44,141 nucleotides of DNA, taken from positions 1 to 44,141 of the forward strand of contig JAQUIT010000026.1 in NCBI GenBank assembly GCA_028681335.1. Direction: 5' to 3'. Shown piece by piece: positions 36,059-44,124 of the stretch. Under the pieces are notes generated by a model, which was not told the DNA's origin, did not search any database, and saw only the letters and a program-made list of their open reading frames with translations. Source of the stretch: Desulfuromonadaceae bacterium. Lineage in GTDB: Bacteria > Desulfobacterota > Desulfuromonadia > Geobacterales > Pseudopelobacteraceae. The position numbers and the translations under genes are program-made. How positions within the stretch are numbered: position 1 is the first letter of the stretch; the number at the start of each line of letters is the position of its first letter.

Positions 36059-37021
36059 TTACTGCTGCGGGACGTCCGCCCTTCCGTACTGTTTGGCAAA
36101 GCTGGCAAAATCCTGGGCTTCGATCTTTCCTGACGGAGTCGTAATGAACTTGAAATCCGGATTGTACGTGTCGTCGTTGGGCGATGTTCGGTACTGTTTC
36201 CTGAACTCTTCAAAGTCGGCGTCATCCACCTTGCCATCCAGGTTGATGTCGGCATAGAAGCCCTTGACCGGCTCAACGGCAGCCACAAAACCGGAGTTGA
36301 GTGGCAACCGGCGGTAGTGCAGCAGCGTAGCAAGGGTACCGCCGCGGTACACACGAAGCTGTGCGTTTTCGCCCCCCTTGGCCCACAGGCTGGTCGTCAG
36401 CTGTTGGCCAAAGAGGTTATTCAGGTCGATCACTCCTTCAGGAGCGCTGGTTCCAATACCGATGAACGTGCTCAGCGGATAGGCGGCAGACGGCATCTCC
36501 AGCAACAGCAGCTCACCCATACCCTGTGCAGACTGCTGTTCGCCGGGCTGAATATAGACCTTCATGGTAGCCAGATCGTTGGTAAAGCCCTGCAGTAAAC
36601 CATCCTGTCCCATGGCATAGGGGGCCACCAGAGAGGCGGTAGTAATCTCCAATATTGTTGAGTATCCTACGCTAGCCGGGTCGACCGGATCACGGGAGAC
36701 CGAACGGACGAAATACTTCGTGGCGGCGGCCAGTCCCGATACCCGCACCTTCATGACCCCCCGGGCCTTGGCTGCTGCCGCCACGTCCTGAGAAGCGTCC
36801 GGCATAGGGGTGATTATGATCCCGTCGGAAAGCGGAGTTGACATGGAGGAGTCGGCGTATACCTCAACCGCCGGATCAGCCGCTACGCTGGTCATCCAGA
36901 CGATGGAAAAGGATGAGGTAGTGACATCCGTTATCCTGGCACTGACAGTCTCCGGCACCGCCAAGGCGGTGTGACACAGTGGGAGTAACAATAGAACAGC
37001 CGCAAGCAGGAATTGTTTCAT
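36059..37021 (-). CDS. Secreted fibronectin-III-like protein with C-terminal dockerin domain
   Basis: A 320-residue protein with a signal peptide (residues 1-21, LLAAVLLLLPLCHTALA). Residues 22-130 look FN3-like (ARITDVTTSSFSIVWMTS, later GLAAATKYFVRSVSRD). The C-terminal 55 residues form a dockerin type I-like pair of EF-hand loops: DINLDGKVDDADFEEFRKQY, then a second loop PSGKIEAQDFASFAKQYG. The first loop has good calcium ligands; the second lacks the initial Asp. Dockerins bind cohesins, and a cohesin-like domain occurs in the next gene. The ATG overlaps the rhodanese stop (ATGA), which fixes the start. Confidence 0.85.
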   Translation of the reverse strand: MKQFLLAAVLLLLPLCHTALAVPETVSARITDVTTSSFSIVWMTSVAADPAVEVYADSSMSTPLSDGIIITPMPDASQDVAAAAKARGVMKVRVSGLAAATKYFVRSVSRDPVDPASVGYSTILEITTASLVAPYAMGQDGLLQGFTNDLATMKVYIQPGEQQSAQGMGELLLLEMPSAAYPLSTFIGIGTSAPEGVIDLNNLFGQQLTTSLWAKGGENAQLRVYRGGTLATLLHYRRLPLNSGFVAAVEPVKGFYADINLDGKVDDADFEEFRKQYRTSPNDDTYNPDFKFITTPSGKIEAQDFASFAKQYGRADVPQQ

Positions 37022-37833
37022 CTGGTTACCTTCCCCCCCGGACAGGTCGGACAGACCTCTGGGCCGGGTAATGGCTTCTTTTTCTCGCGGGCCACCCAAA
37101 GTGGATAGGCCCCTTCCAGATAGCGGAAATCTCCGGACAGGTTTTGCAGCGCCTTGCGTACCGTTTCCAGCGCGTGGGGAGCAACCGGCACCACCAGTAC
37201 CACAGGCAGCGGTTTCTCGAGCTTTCCGGCCAATCCCTTGGGGGATGACGCGGTGCCAAGTGCCGTGGTCAAGTTCTTCAGCCGCTCGGTCAGAGTGGCG
37301 CCAGCCAGCTCACGCGCCCCTTCCACCGGCCCCTCGGATCTTTCCTGTACGTCCCGCAGGTCGAACAGTCGCAGTGCAACTCTATGAGAGCGAGCCCAGA
37401 CCAGATCGTCCCACATCACCTGCCGCAGGCTGTCGGAGCGTGTGCCGGCAAGTGGCAATGCTTCAGCCTGCCAGACAGGGATGCCCCCTTCCAGAATAAA
37501 TATCTTCTCGGAGCCCTTTTTCAGCAGGGTCTCGGCTCCGACTCGGGCGTTTTTCAGGCCGAGAGAATCGTCGGCCAGCACGATAATTTTGTTTTTAGGC
37601 AGATTCTTGACGGTGAGCAGCTCGGCCGGAATATTAACCGCACCTTCGATGTGGCTCCGTTCGAATGCTGCGGACGAACGTACATCCACCACCCACAAAC
37701 TGCTACCCTCCTTCACCAAACCATGCACCCGCTGGGGGGAAATCCATTGCCAGGAGGCGGCCTGCGAAGTCGCAGCGGCAAGCAATAGTACAAACACTGT
37801 CAGGAGAGTGCCTATCATGTTCACTACTCTCAT
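37018..37833 (-). CDS. Exported tandem rhodanese-like protein without catalytic cysteine
   Basis: A 271-residue protein with a signal peptide (residues 1-25, ending SQAA). The first rhodanese domain (about 30-130) has [23 protein letters not shown], a good family match. The active-site loop that should contain Cys reads IIVLADDSLG. A second, weaker domain (about 145-255) has RLFDLRDVQERSEGPVEGA and FRYLEGAYPLW, with VVLVVPVAPHA at the loop. So neither domain should transfer sulfur; a binding or structural role is likely. The C-terminal tail CPTCPGG has two cysteines. ATG 37833 overlaps the upstream stop (ATGA), which fixes the start. Confidence 0.85.
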   Translation of the reverse strand: MRVVNMIGTLLTVFVLLLAAATSQAASWQWISPQRVHGLVKEGSSLWVVDVRSSAAFERSHIEGAVNIPAELLTVKNLPKNKIIVLADDSLGLKNARVGAETLLKKGSEKIFILEGGIPVWQAEALPLAGTRSDSLRQVMWDDLVWARSHRVALRLFDLRDVQERSEGPVEGARELAGATLTERLKNLTTALGTASSPKGLAGKLEKPLPVVLVVPVAPHALETVRKALQNLSGDFRYLEGAYPLWVAREKKKPLPGPEVCPTCPGGKVTR

Positions 37834-40800
37834 GGTGCCCACCCATCCACCCGGATTTTCATGGTAATGATCACGCCATCTCCAGAATTGATGGTGAAAT
37901 TGCTCCCTACCAGTTCACTGTCCCCCTGCGCCGCCCGGACCGCGACGCTGCGCCACGAGCCGCTGTCGGCGTCGAAGCGCCGTATGCTCTGAATCTTGTC
38001 CAGCCCCACTGCCTTCATCAAGTCATAGGCGCTGTAACCGAATGGTACCGTCAGCAGGCCGATCTGGTTAGCGCCGGGCAGCAGGGTGTAGGTCGCAGTC
38101 TCGCCCGGATCAGCGACGGTCAGAACTCCGGCGGCGCGGGTGTACACCGTCAACCCCATCCCTTTTGTTATGGAGAAGTCACCTCCCGAGGCGGTGGCTT
38201 CGGTGTAGGTATTGTGCAAAGGGTCAAAGCCCAGGATACGATCAATTGCCAGAGTATCCTGATTGGCGGCCAGGAAGGTGGCAGCCGTATTCGTGGCCGT
38301 TGCCAGCTTGTCTCCCACGGCGATCAGGTTGTAGCCCGGCTTCATGGCGACCTTCACCGGCAGGGATTCGGTCTGGAGAGGGGCGACATAGATCTGATAC
38401 TTGATATCGCGGTTATCCTGCCAGACCACGGTGCCGGTGCCGACGGCCGGTTCCTCCTGGCGGGCCGGATCGGAGACCAGGCGGCCGCCAACGCCCGAGG
38501 AGAGGACGCGGAAAGAGAGATTGGGATCATCCGGGCCGGCCTCGAAGTCGGTATAGACCAGGAGGTCGCCGTTCAAAGACGGCTGAGTATGGTCGCCGCT
38601 GCCGTAAGTCAGGCGGACGGCGCTGTGAGTCAGGGCACCGCTATAGATGTCGGCCTGGCTGTTACTCCGGTCGGCCCAGGTAATGACGTTGCCGTTTACT
38701 GCCGGACCGAACAGATCGGCCGGAACACTGGCCACCTGTTGTTCGCTGTGTGCGCTCAAGTCATAGGCATACACCTCGCCCGGCCCGTGACGGTAATCCT
38801 CCCAGACCAGGGTGGTGCCGGACAGGGCCGGATGGAGCTGGTCGCGCTCGTGGTTGGTGATCTGAATGGTTTCATCGGTGGTGATGTTTTTAGCAAAAAT
38901 GTCCCAGTTGGCATTGCGGTAATCCTGCCAGGCAACCCAGTCGCCGGATACGACCGGGCGCTGTTTGTCGCCGGCATCGGTGGCGATGGCAAACTCGGTA
39001 CTGGTGACAAGGTTATAGCCGTAGATGTCCCACTTGCCGTTGCGTTTGTCCTGCCAGACCACAATGGTGCCGTCGATGGCCGGATGTTCCCGTCCGGCGC
39101 TGGTGCCGGGAATCTTCAGAGCGGTAGCTGCGGCATCGGCGCTATCCTTTACATAGATATCCCAAACGCCGCTGCGCAGATCCTGCCAGACCGCTTTTGT
39201 GCCGGAGATGCGGGGGTATTGCTGGTCGGCAGTCGGGTTGGGATCCAACGGCCGGGCCTTGAACCATTCCGTGGCACTAACAGCAATATCCTGTATCGCG
39301 GTATGGCTGGGGGCGGTGGCATCCTGCGGATTGTCCAGGCCGTCGGACACCTTCAGTCTGGCTGTGTAGTTACCGGTTGCCACGAGCTTGCCGCTGGTGT
39401 CTTTCCCGTCCCAGACGAGATGCAGACCAATTCCCGGCAGAGCGTCGCCTTTAAGAGTCCGGATCACATTTTCCGGCTGATAAGTCGAGCCGGAAGCAAT
39501 GGAGATTTCCACCGGCAGCGTTATGGCCGGGCTGGCAGCCGTGACAGTGAAATCCACCGTACGGGGGGCAGAAACCCCGTTAGGCGCTTGCGGGGCGAAG
39601 GAGGCGGGACTGGCCGTGAAGCTGTTGATGGTAGGGGCTGCGGCCAGTACCTTTACGGTGGTGCTCTTGGCCGTCTCGACATTGCCGCCCCGGTCGGTGC
39701 TGTAGAACTGGACCGTGTAGTCACCGGCAGTTGTCAGATTAAAGGGAAGCGCCGGAATAAAATCGGTGTCAATACCATCCACTTTCCTGAACATGGCCTC
39801 CACGCCGCTACCGCCGTCGTTGTCCGTGGCGGTCAGCACGACGCGGGTCTGTGGGGTAATCAGCGCGGGGGCAGCGCCCACGGCCGGGCCGTCGAAGACC
39901 AGGCTGGTGGTCGGCGATGTAGTGTCAACATCCGGTTTGGCGAATGACAGGGTATAAGCGCCACTGGTGTTGACGTCTGTGCGATAATCTATGAACTGCA
40001 GAGTCCAGGTCTTTTTGTAGTTGGCGTCCAGGCCTTCATCAATCCAGAAGTTATTGGGATCAAGCTTAACCCCGTCGGCACGGGTTATGTCCTTAAGTTT
40101 CTGCATCCCTTGGGAAGGATCGGCCAGCGTGGTGTAAACCCAGCCGATGGCGTTGCCAGTCGGCAGAATGAGCGTGACGGCCGGTTTATCGGCCGTGGGT
40201 CGTGGCGGCGCGGCCAAGGGGAGAACAACCGTTACCGGGGTCCGGGCGGCGCTCATGGCGGTGTTGCCGTCGGGTATCTCGGATTCGTAGATAGCGCCCG
40301 AGCTCACGTTCAAGTCGGCCAGGAAGTCCATTTTGTTGTCCTTGCCCGGCAGGTTGACCTTGACCATGTGAGTCAGATAGTGGGGGTTGGTTTCGCGGAT
40401 CAGCGAGGTGAGTTCACCTCCCAGCTCCGAGGCGTGGGAGAAGCTGGTCTTGAATTCGACGAAGCGGCCCGAGAGGGTCGAGATCATCTGCCACGCGGCG
40501 GTGACGATCTTTTTACTGACCAGGTTGCCGAAATTCACGGTCAGAGAGGGAGTTACGGCGGAGTCGTTGACCGTGGAGCCGAGGATACGGAAGTCGACCA
40601 GCAGCCCCTGTTTGTTGTCCACGATCTTGGGCTGGGCCGAGTCGATCTTGAGGCTGTTGGCTACGCCGTAGCCGTCGTTTACGACGCGTACCGCCAGGGG
40701 ATAGGGAATCGGAGCCTCCACCTGGGTGGTAAAAGGGTTGTCGCCGATCACCGTATAGGGCATGAAATAATCCAGGACTAGTTGCGGCATCGGCTTGACC

Positions 40801-41282
40801 GTGATCCTTGCCGGATTGATCGCTACGGTTTCTTGCTGGCCGTTGATGGTGTAGGAAAGGGTAGCGCCGACCCAGTAATCCACGCCGATCTGCTTGATGG
40901 CGCCGTTCTCTTCGATGTAGCCGGCACCGGCCGAAGGAATGATCAGCCAGTGGGCTTCACCGCGACCGGAAGCGCTTACCGAGCCGCTGCCGTCCAGCGC
41001 GCCGCCGATGCCCGACAGGGAGGGTGGCCGTACGAAAAACAGGTCGTTTTTGACATTGCCGTTGATATCCCGCGTCACCACGTCCACCCGGATGTCCTGT
41101 AAGGATTGGTCAGGGATGCCGTTGGTTATGACCAGCTTCGCGTCAAAAGCCGTACGCTCAAGAGTCAGTTCCTGAAGAATCTCGATGGAGACCTTGGCGC
41201 AGGCGGCATGGGAGCGCGAGGGCGGCAAAAGAACTGAACCGATTGACAGCACTAACAACATGGAGACAAAAAGATTTTTCAT
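37830..41282 (-). CDS. Large secreted protein with Ig-like domains and a seven-repeat TolB-like beta-propeller
   Basis: A 1150-residue protein with a signal peptide (residues 1-27). The N-terminal 450 residues are beta-rich and unrecognised. Ig-like segments follow (SPTTSLVFDGPAVG; TATDNDGGSGVEAMF; FYSTDRGGNVE), then a FlgD-like segment (LVWDGKDTSGKLVATGNYTARL). Residues about 675-970 hold seven repeats of the form P-x-(I/V)-x-G-x-x-(V)-W-(Q/E)-D-x-R-x-G-x-x-D-I-Y, suggesting a seven-bladed propeller. The C-terminal 175 residues (PGYNLIAVGDK, LPGANQIGLLTVPFG) form a beta-rich domain often seen in similar exported proteins. GAGG precedes the ATG. It is the first gene of an operon with the rhodanese-like and dockerin genes, joined by 4-base overlaps. 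Function is unknown. Confidence 0.83.
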   Translation of the reverse strand: MKNLFVSMLLVLSIGSVLLPPSRSHAACAKVSIEILQELTLERTAFDAKLVITNGIPDQSLQDIRVDVVTRDINGNVKNDLFFVRPPSLSGIGGALDGSGSVSASGRGEAHWLIIPSAGAGYIEENGAIKQIGVDYWVGATLSYTINGQQETVAINPARITVKPMPQLVLDYFMPYTVIGDNPFTTQVEAPIPYPLAVRVVNDGYGVANSLKIDSAQPKIVDNKQGLLVDFRILGSTVNDSAVTPSLTVNFGNLVSKKIVTAAWQMISTLSGRFVEFKTSFSHASELGGELTSLIRETNPHYLTHMVKVNLPGKDNKMDFLADLNVSSGAIYESEIPDGNTAMSAARTPVTVVLPLAAPPRPTADKPAVTLILPTGNAIGWVYTTLADPSQGMQKLKDITRADGVKLDPNNFWIDEGLDANYKKTWTLQFIDYRTDVNTSGAYTLSFAKPDVDTTSPTTSLVFDGPAVGAAPALITPQTRVVLTATDNDGGSGVEAMFRKVDGIDTDFIPALPFNLTTAGDYTVQFYSTDRGGNVETAKSTTVKVLAAAPTINSFTASPASFAPQAPNGVSAPRTVDFTVTAASPAITLPVEISIASGSTYQPENVIRTLKGDALPGIGLHLVWDGKDTSGKLVATGNYTARLKVSDGLDNPQDATAPSHTAIQDIAVSATEWFKARPLDPNPTADQQYPRISGTKAVWQDLRSGVWDIYVKDSADAAATALKIPGTSAGREHPAIDGTIVVWQDKRNGKWDIYGYNLVTSTEFAIATDAGDKQRPVVSGDWVAWQDYRNANWDIFAKNITTDETIQITNHERDQLHPALSGTTLVWEDYRHGPGEVYAYDLSAHSEQQVASVPADLFGPAVNGNVITWADRSNSQADIYSGALTHSAVRLTYGSGDHTQPSLNGDLLVYTDFEAGPDDPNLSFRVLSSGVGGRLVSDPARQEEPAVGTGTVVWQDNRDIKYQIYVAPLQTESLPVKVAMKPGYNLIAVGDKLATATNTAATFLAANQDTLAIDRILGFDPLHNTYTEATASGGDFSITKGMGLTVYTRAAGVLTVADPGETATYTLLPGANQIGLLTVPFGYSAYDLMKAVGLDKIQSIRRFDADSGSWRSVAVRAAQGDSELVGSNFTINSGDGVIITMKIRVDGWAP

Positions 41283-41356
41283 TGAAAGCCTCAATAGTTT
41301 GCTCGCATATAAAAACTAATAATCAAAATCGGCCTCATGCAAAGTCGCTAAAGGCA

Positions 41357-41737
41357 TCAAAGTCCGTTTACAACACGATGAATCCCATCTTTTACCAATC
41401 GTTCGCCGAAATTGACAATCAACCCCAGTTTCAGGTTCAGCATTTTCAGATAAGTCAGAGTTTGAGCCTCAAAAATCGAATTGTATTGAGCTGTTGACTT
41501 CACTTCCACCACAACCTGCTTTTCTACCAGAAGATCAAGGCGGAGCGGAGTTGCCAGAGCATATCCCTTGTAGAGAATTGGCACTGATAGTTGCCGCTCC
41601 ACATAGAGGCCCCGTTGTTCAAGCTCCCAGACCAGTGCTTCTTCATACACGCTTTCAAGCAGACCGGGACCACCAAGGCCCCTATGGACTTCAATAGCTG
41701 ATTCGACGATTATTTTACTCAGTTCGTTTTCATTCAT
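41357..41737 (-). CDS. GxxExxY family protein (PD-(D/E)XK-like)
   Basis: A 126-residue protein. The family signature is GPGLLESVYEEAL (residues 23-35), preceded by IIVESAIEVHRGLG. A nuclease-like core follows: LRLDLLVEKQVVVEVKS gives the D-(x)n-ExK pattern of the PD-(D/E)XK fold. Biological role unknown. ATG 41737 has AAAGG eight bases upstream; an extension of 15 codons runs into the repeat DNA and is unlikely. The gene directly abuts an inverted repeat of the GCAAAGACGC type, an association common for this family. Confidence 0.9.
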   Translation of the reverse strand: MNENELSKIIVESAIEVHRGLGGPGLLESVYEEALVWELEQRGLYVERQLSVPILYKGYALATPLRLDLLVEKQVVVEVKSTAQYNSIFEAQTLTYLKMLNLKLGLIVNFGERLVKDGIHRVVNGL

Positions 41738-41756
41738 GCTGAAACCTTTTAATTTC

Positions 41757-41907
41757 ATTAACGCAAAGACGCCAGGGCGCAAAGTCGCAAGGAAAAATCA
41801 AAACAGAACCTTTTGGGGTAAAACCAAGAAAGCAGAAAACAATTATTGCTTTTTCCTCTCAACTAGGTTTTCCTAGCGCCTCTGCGTCTTTGCCCCTTTG
41901 CGTTAAT
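41757..41907. repeat. Imperfect inverted repeat beside the GxxExxY gene
   Basis: The left arm (41757-41784) reads ATTAACGCAAAGACGCC and on; the right arm (41877-41907) is its imperfect complement, ending CTTTGCGTTAAT. Inside is a small hairpin CTAGG-TTTT-CCTAG (41863-41876). Such GCAAAGACGC arms recur beside GxxExxY genes in many bacteria (general knowledge). It is probably a small non-autonomous mobile element or a terminator-like structure between this gene and the peptidase gene. Confidence 0.7.
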
Positions 41908-41920
41908 GCCTTTGACTCCA

Positions 41921-43300
41921 TTATTCCGCCAGAAACCGCATTACCTCGTCCCCTGCCCTGACCGCATTGGGCGGTAATGGTCCTGGGGTGTTTGCGATGA
42001 AGGCAAAAGCGATCTCCCGGCCGTTCTTGTCAACACCATATCCCGCCAGTGAAACCACATTTTCCAAACTGCCGCTCTTGGCCCGAAAGCGTTCATTTTT
42101 GAAACTGCCGTTGCGTAGAGTCCCGTCCAGGCCGGAACGGGGCAGACTATCGCGCAGGTCACAGAACCATGGTTGGTGTGACACTGCGGCCAGGTAGCGC
42201 GCCAGGGCGCTGACGGTAATGTAGTTGGCGGGCAGCAGGCCGGAGCCGTCGACGATATGCGCCTCCTCGGAGGAGATGCCGTGGCGCGCCAAATGGCTGT
42301 TTATGACCGCAACTCCCTGATCACGCGTTGACGGCGATCCGTCTGGATGCGACACCATGGCCAGCAACAGGTTGTCGGCGGCCACGTTGAGACTGTTGGT
42401 GTTCATCTCCCGTACCAGTTGTTCCGTGGAGGGGCCGGGGATGGTTGCCAGAATGGCGGCATCATTGGGCGTCCTGCCGGTAGTCGCTTCGCCCTTCACC
42501 TTGATGCCGGTCTGGATCAGGATAGACCTGAAGCTCTGGGCGGCGTAGCGGGCCGGGTTAGCCAGGGGAAAGCGGCGGCGGTCCGGAGCAGCATCGCCGG
42601 GGATGGTGCCGCTGATCCGATAGCCGTTGTCGTCGTTCTGGCTTATGGTAAGGCTGTTCCTACCTCCACTGACGGTTCTGGCAGCTACGGCAAAACGTAC
42701 CTGATCGTTGGGCGGCTCGATGGTAACGCGGGGCGATTGGCCCTCCTCAGCGGGTGTTGCACTCACCGAAACCGTGTGCAGATCTATCCCCAAGGCGGAA
42801 ACCGGCGCATGCCCCGCCCCTCCCCTGGTTCGTTCCAGACCGCGTGCATCGAAACCTGTTGCGTCCGCCACTACTCCTCCGGTTATTATGGTAATGCCGG
42901 TGTCCCGCAGAGCCTGGGCTGCCTGTTTCAAATCGTTGGTCGTCAGCAGGCAGTTGCCGTTGCCGTACAGGTAGATACTGCCGTTCAGCGTACTGCCTTC
43001 CCGTGTGCCGTCGTGAAGAATCTCCGTGGTCAGCACGAGCGGCTTCGCGTCTGTTTTACGTTCCAAAGCTGCACCTGCCGTGATCAATTTGACCAACGAG
43101 GCGGGCGCAAGCGGTTCATCGACATTGCCGGCAGTGATGATCTCCTTACCGTTTTTCAGCTCCAGCACTGTCACACCCCAACGGGCGTCACTGGGGAGTA
43201 GTTCCGTCAGCCGCTGAGTCAGCCGTTCCGCCTGGGGCGGGGAGGCAAAAGCAACGCAGGGCATGAGTACAAGAAAGGCTATGACAAGTAATAGTTTCAT
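41921..43300 (-). CDS. dacB: D-alanyl-D-alanine carboxypeptidase/endopeptidase, PBP4 (S13) family
   Basis: A 459-residue periplasmic enzyme with a signal peptide (residues 1-19, ending AFA). It trims or cuts peptide cross-links in peptidoglycan. The active-site SxxK is SLVK (Ser68, Lys71). The SxN motif is Ser-Leu-Asn in MNTNSLNVAADNLL. The third motif is KSG in FRAKSGSLENVVSLAGY, in place of the usual KTG. The extra PBP4 domain lies between SxxK and SxN, including GGVVADATGFD. The gene lies on the same strand as the GxxExxY gene but is separated from it by the inverted repeat. Confidence 0.93.
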   Translation of the reverse strand: MKLLLVIAFLVLMPCVAFASPPQAERLTQRLTELLPSDARWGVTVLELKNGKEIITAGNVDEPLAPASLVKLITAGAALERKTDAKPLVLTTEILHDGTREGSTLNGSIYLYGNGNCLLTTNDLKQAAQALRDTGITIITGGVVADATGFDARGLERTRGGAGHAPVSALGIDLHTVSVSATPAEEGQSPRVTIEPPNDQVRFAVAARTVSGGRNSLTISQNDDNGYRISGTIPGDAAPDRRRFPLANPARYAAQSFRSILIQTGIKVKGEATTGRTPNDAAILATIPGPSTEQLVREMNTNSLNVAADNLLLAMVSHPDGSPSTRDQGVAVINSHLARHGISSEEAHIVDGSGLLPANYITVSALARYLAAVSHQPWFCDLRDSLPRSGLDGTLRNGSFKNERFRAKSGSLENVVSLAGYGVDKNGREIAFAFIANTPGPLPPNAVRAGDEVMRFLAE

Positions 43301-43333
43301 TCAAAAACCTGCCTTAAGCAAAGACGAGAAACT

Positions 43334-43867
43334 CTAAAACTCTTCAGCATCCGAGAAGGACAAATAGAAACCCAGTGCTACAGATACTGTAACAATCAAT
43401 ACTCCCAGCCCATACACACAATTACCGATCACCTTATCCCAAGCCAGCACATTGAACTTCAGAAGCAGCCAGTTCCAGTCGTGGATGCTGTCTCCACCAC
43501 CCATGCTCACCAGCGGCAATTCCATGGCAGCCGCGTCTTTCACGTAGGCCGCAATATTGAACATGTTCTGGCCGAACCAGAAGAACACGACAGAAGCTGA
43601 AAAAAATTCCTTCCGCAGGGCAAAGTAGACGGCAATACCTGCCGGCACCAACAGTTGCCCAAGTGTTCCGCCGATGACCATCAAGAATTCACCGAAAAAG
43701 CCGAATAGCAAGTGCCCCGCCTCATGGGCGATCAGATCGACCCGGTCAAGGAATGTCCCTTCGGTCGCCCGCATGCAGACAATCCCGTAGATGGCCAAGA
43801 TCAGAGTGAAACCTGCCTTGTATAAGTTAATTCTTTTGCCTTTTGTGCCACACAATGATCGGTTCAA
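43334..43867 (-). CDS. Membrane protein with HExxH zinc-protease-like motif
   Basis: A 177-residue protein with about four hydrophobic segments (residues 16-32, 53-80, 88-108 and 148-170). IAHEAGHLLFG gives an HExxH motif at the start of a membrane helix, as in M50-type intramembrane metallopeptidases. The typical M50 second motif (NxxPxxxxDG) is not seen, although a conserved-looking GGGDSIHDWNWLL segment could supply the third ligand. Catalysis is therefore uncertain. The start is a TTG with GAGG upstream; no better one lies downstream before the motif. It lies 22 bases after a truncated transposase. Confidence 0.7.
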   Translation of the reverse strand: MNRSLCGTKGKRINLYKAGFTLILAIYGIVCMRATEGTFLDRVDLIAHEAGHLLFGFFGEFLMVIGGTLGQLLVPAGIAVYFALRKEFFSASVVFFWFGQNMFNIAAYVKDAAAMELPLVSMGGGDSIHDWNWLLLKFNVLAWDKVIGNCVYGLGVLIVTVSVALGFYLSFSDAEEF

Positions 43868-43889
43868 AATACCTCTTCTTAATTATCAG

Positions 43890-43961
43890 CTAATCAAATC
43901 CCACCCGCGCAGTAACATGATAAACAGCACCTTCAAACTCTATCCGTAAAGGTCTTGCCAT
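43890..43961 (-). pseudogene. Truncated REP-associated tyrosine transposase (RAYT, IS200-like Y1)
   Basis: Only 23 codons remain: MARPLRIEFEGAVYHVTAR followed by VGFD and a stop. The opening is the hallmark start of RAYT proteins, which normally continue RGNERR and carry HUH and Tyr motifs further on. The ribosome site (AAAGGAGG) and start are intact. The break comes just after TAR, near 43903. The HUH and catalytic Tyr are lost, so it cannot be active. Confidence 0.85.
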
Positions 43962-44035
43962 GGTTGCCTCCTTTAGCTGTTTACGGATTTTTATCATGCG
44001 TTTGTCCCATGTCGAGGGCTGATAATCATATAAAA

Positions 44036-44122
44036 GGCACCTCCTGATCAACATATCAAAAAAGCAAAAAACTTCCTGTTATGCTTGTTAAAGAGACCAA
44101 TCTTTAATAATCAGGAGGTACC
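44036..44122 (+). promoter_or_regulatory. Long-range hairpin that hides the ribosome site of the next gene
   Basis: ACCTCCTGAT (44039-44048) pairs perfectly with ATCAGGAGGT (44110-44119), and the stem extends by GG/CC after one mismatch, with a 61-base loop. The strong ribosome site AGGAGG lies inside the stem. This would hold translation of the following transposase low. The same region would be the non-coding left end of an IS110-type element. Confidence 0.6.
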
Positions 44123-44124
44123 CA

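Noticed and set aside
37665..39947. A 760-codon open frame on the plus strand opposite the propeller gene
   Set aside because: It lies fully antisense to a gene with signal peptide, recognisable domains and coupled neighbours. It has no family pattern and reflects high GC and biased codon use.
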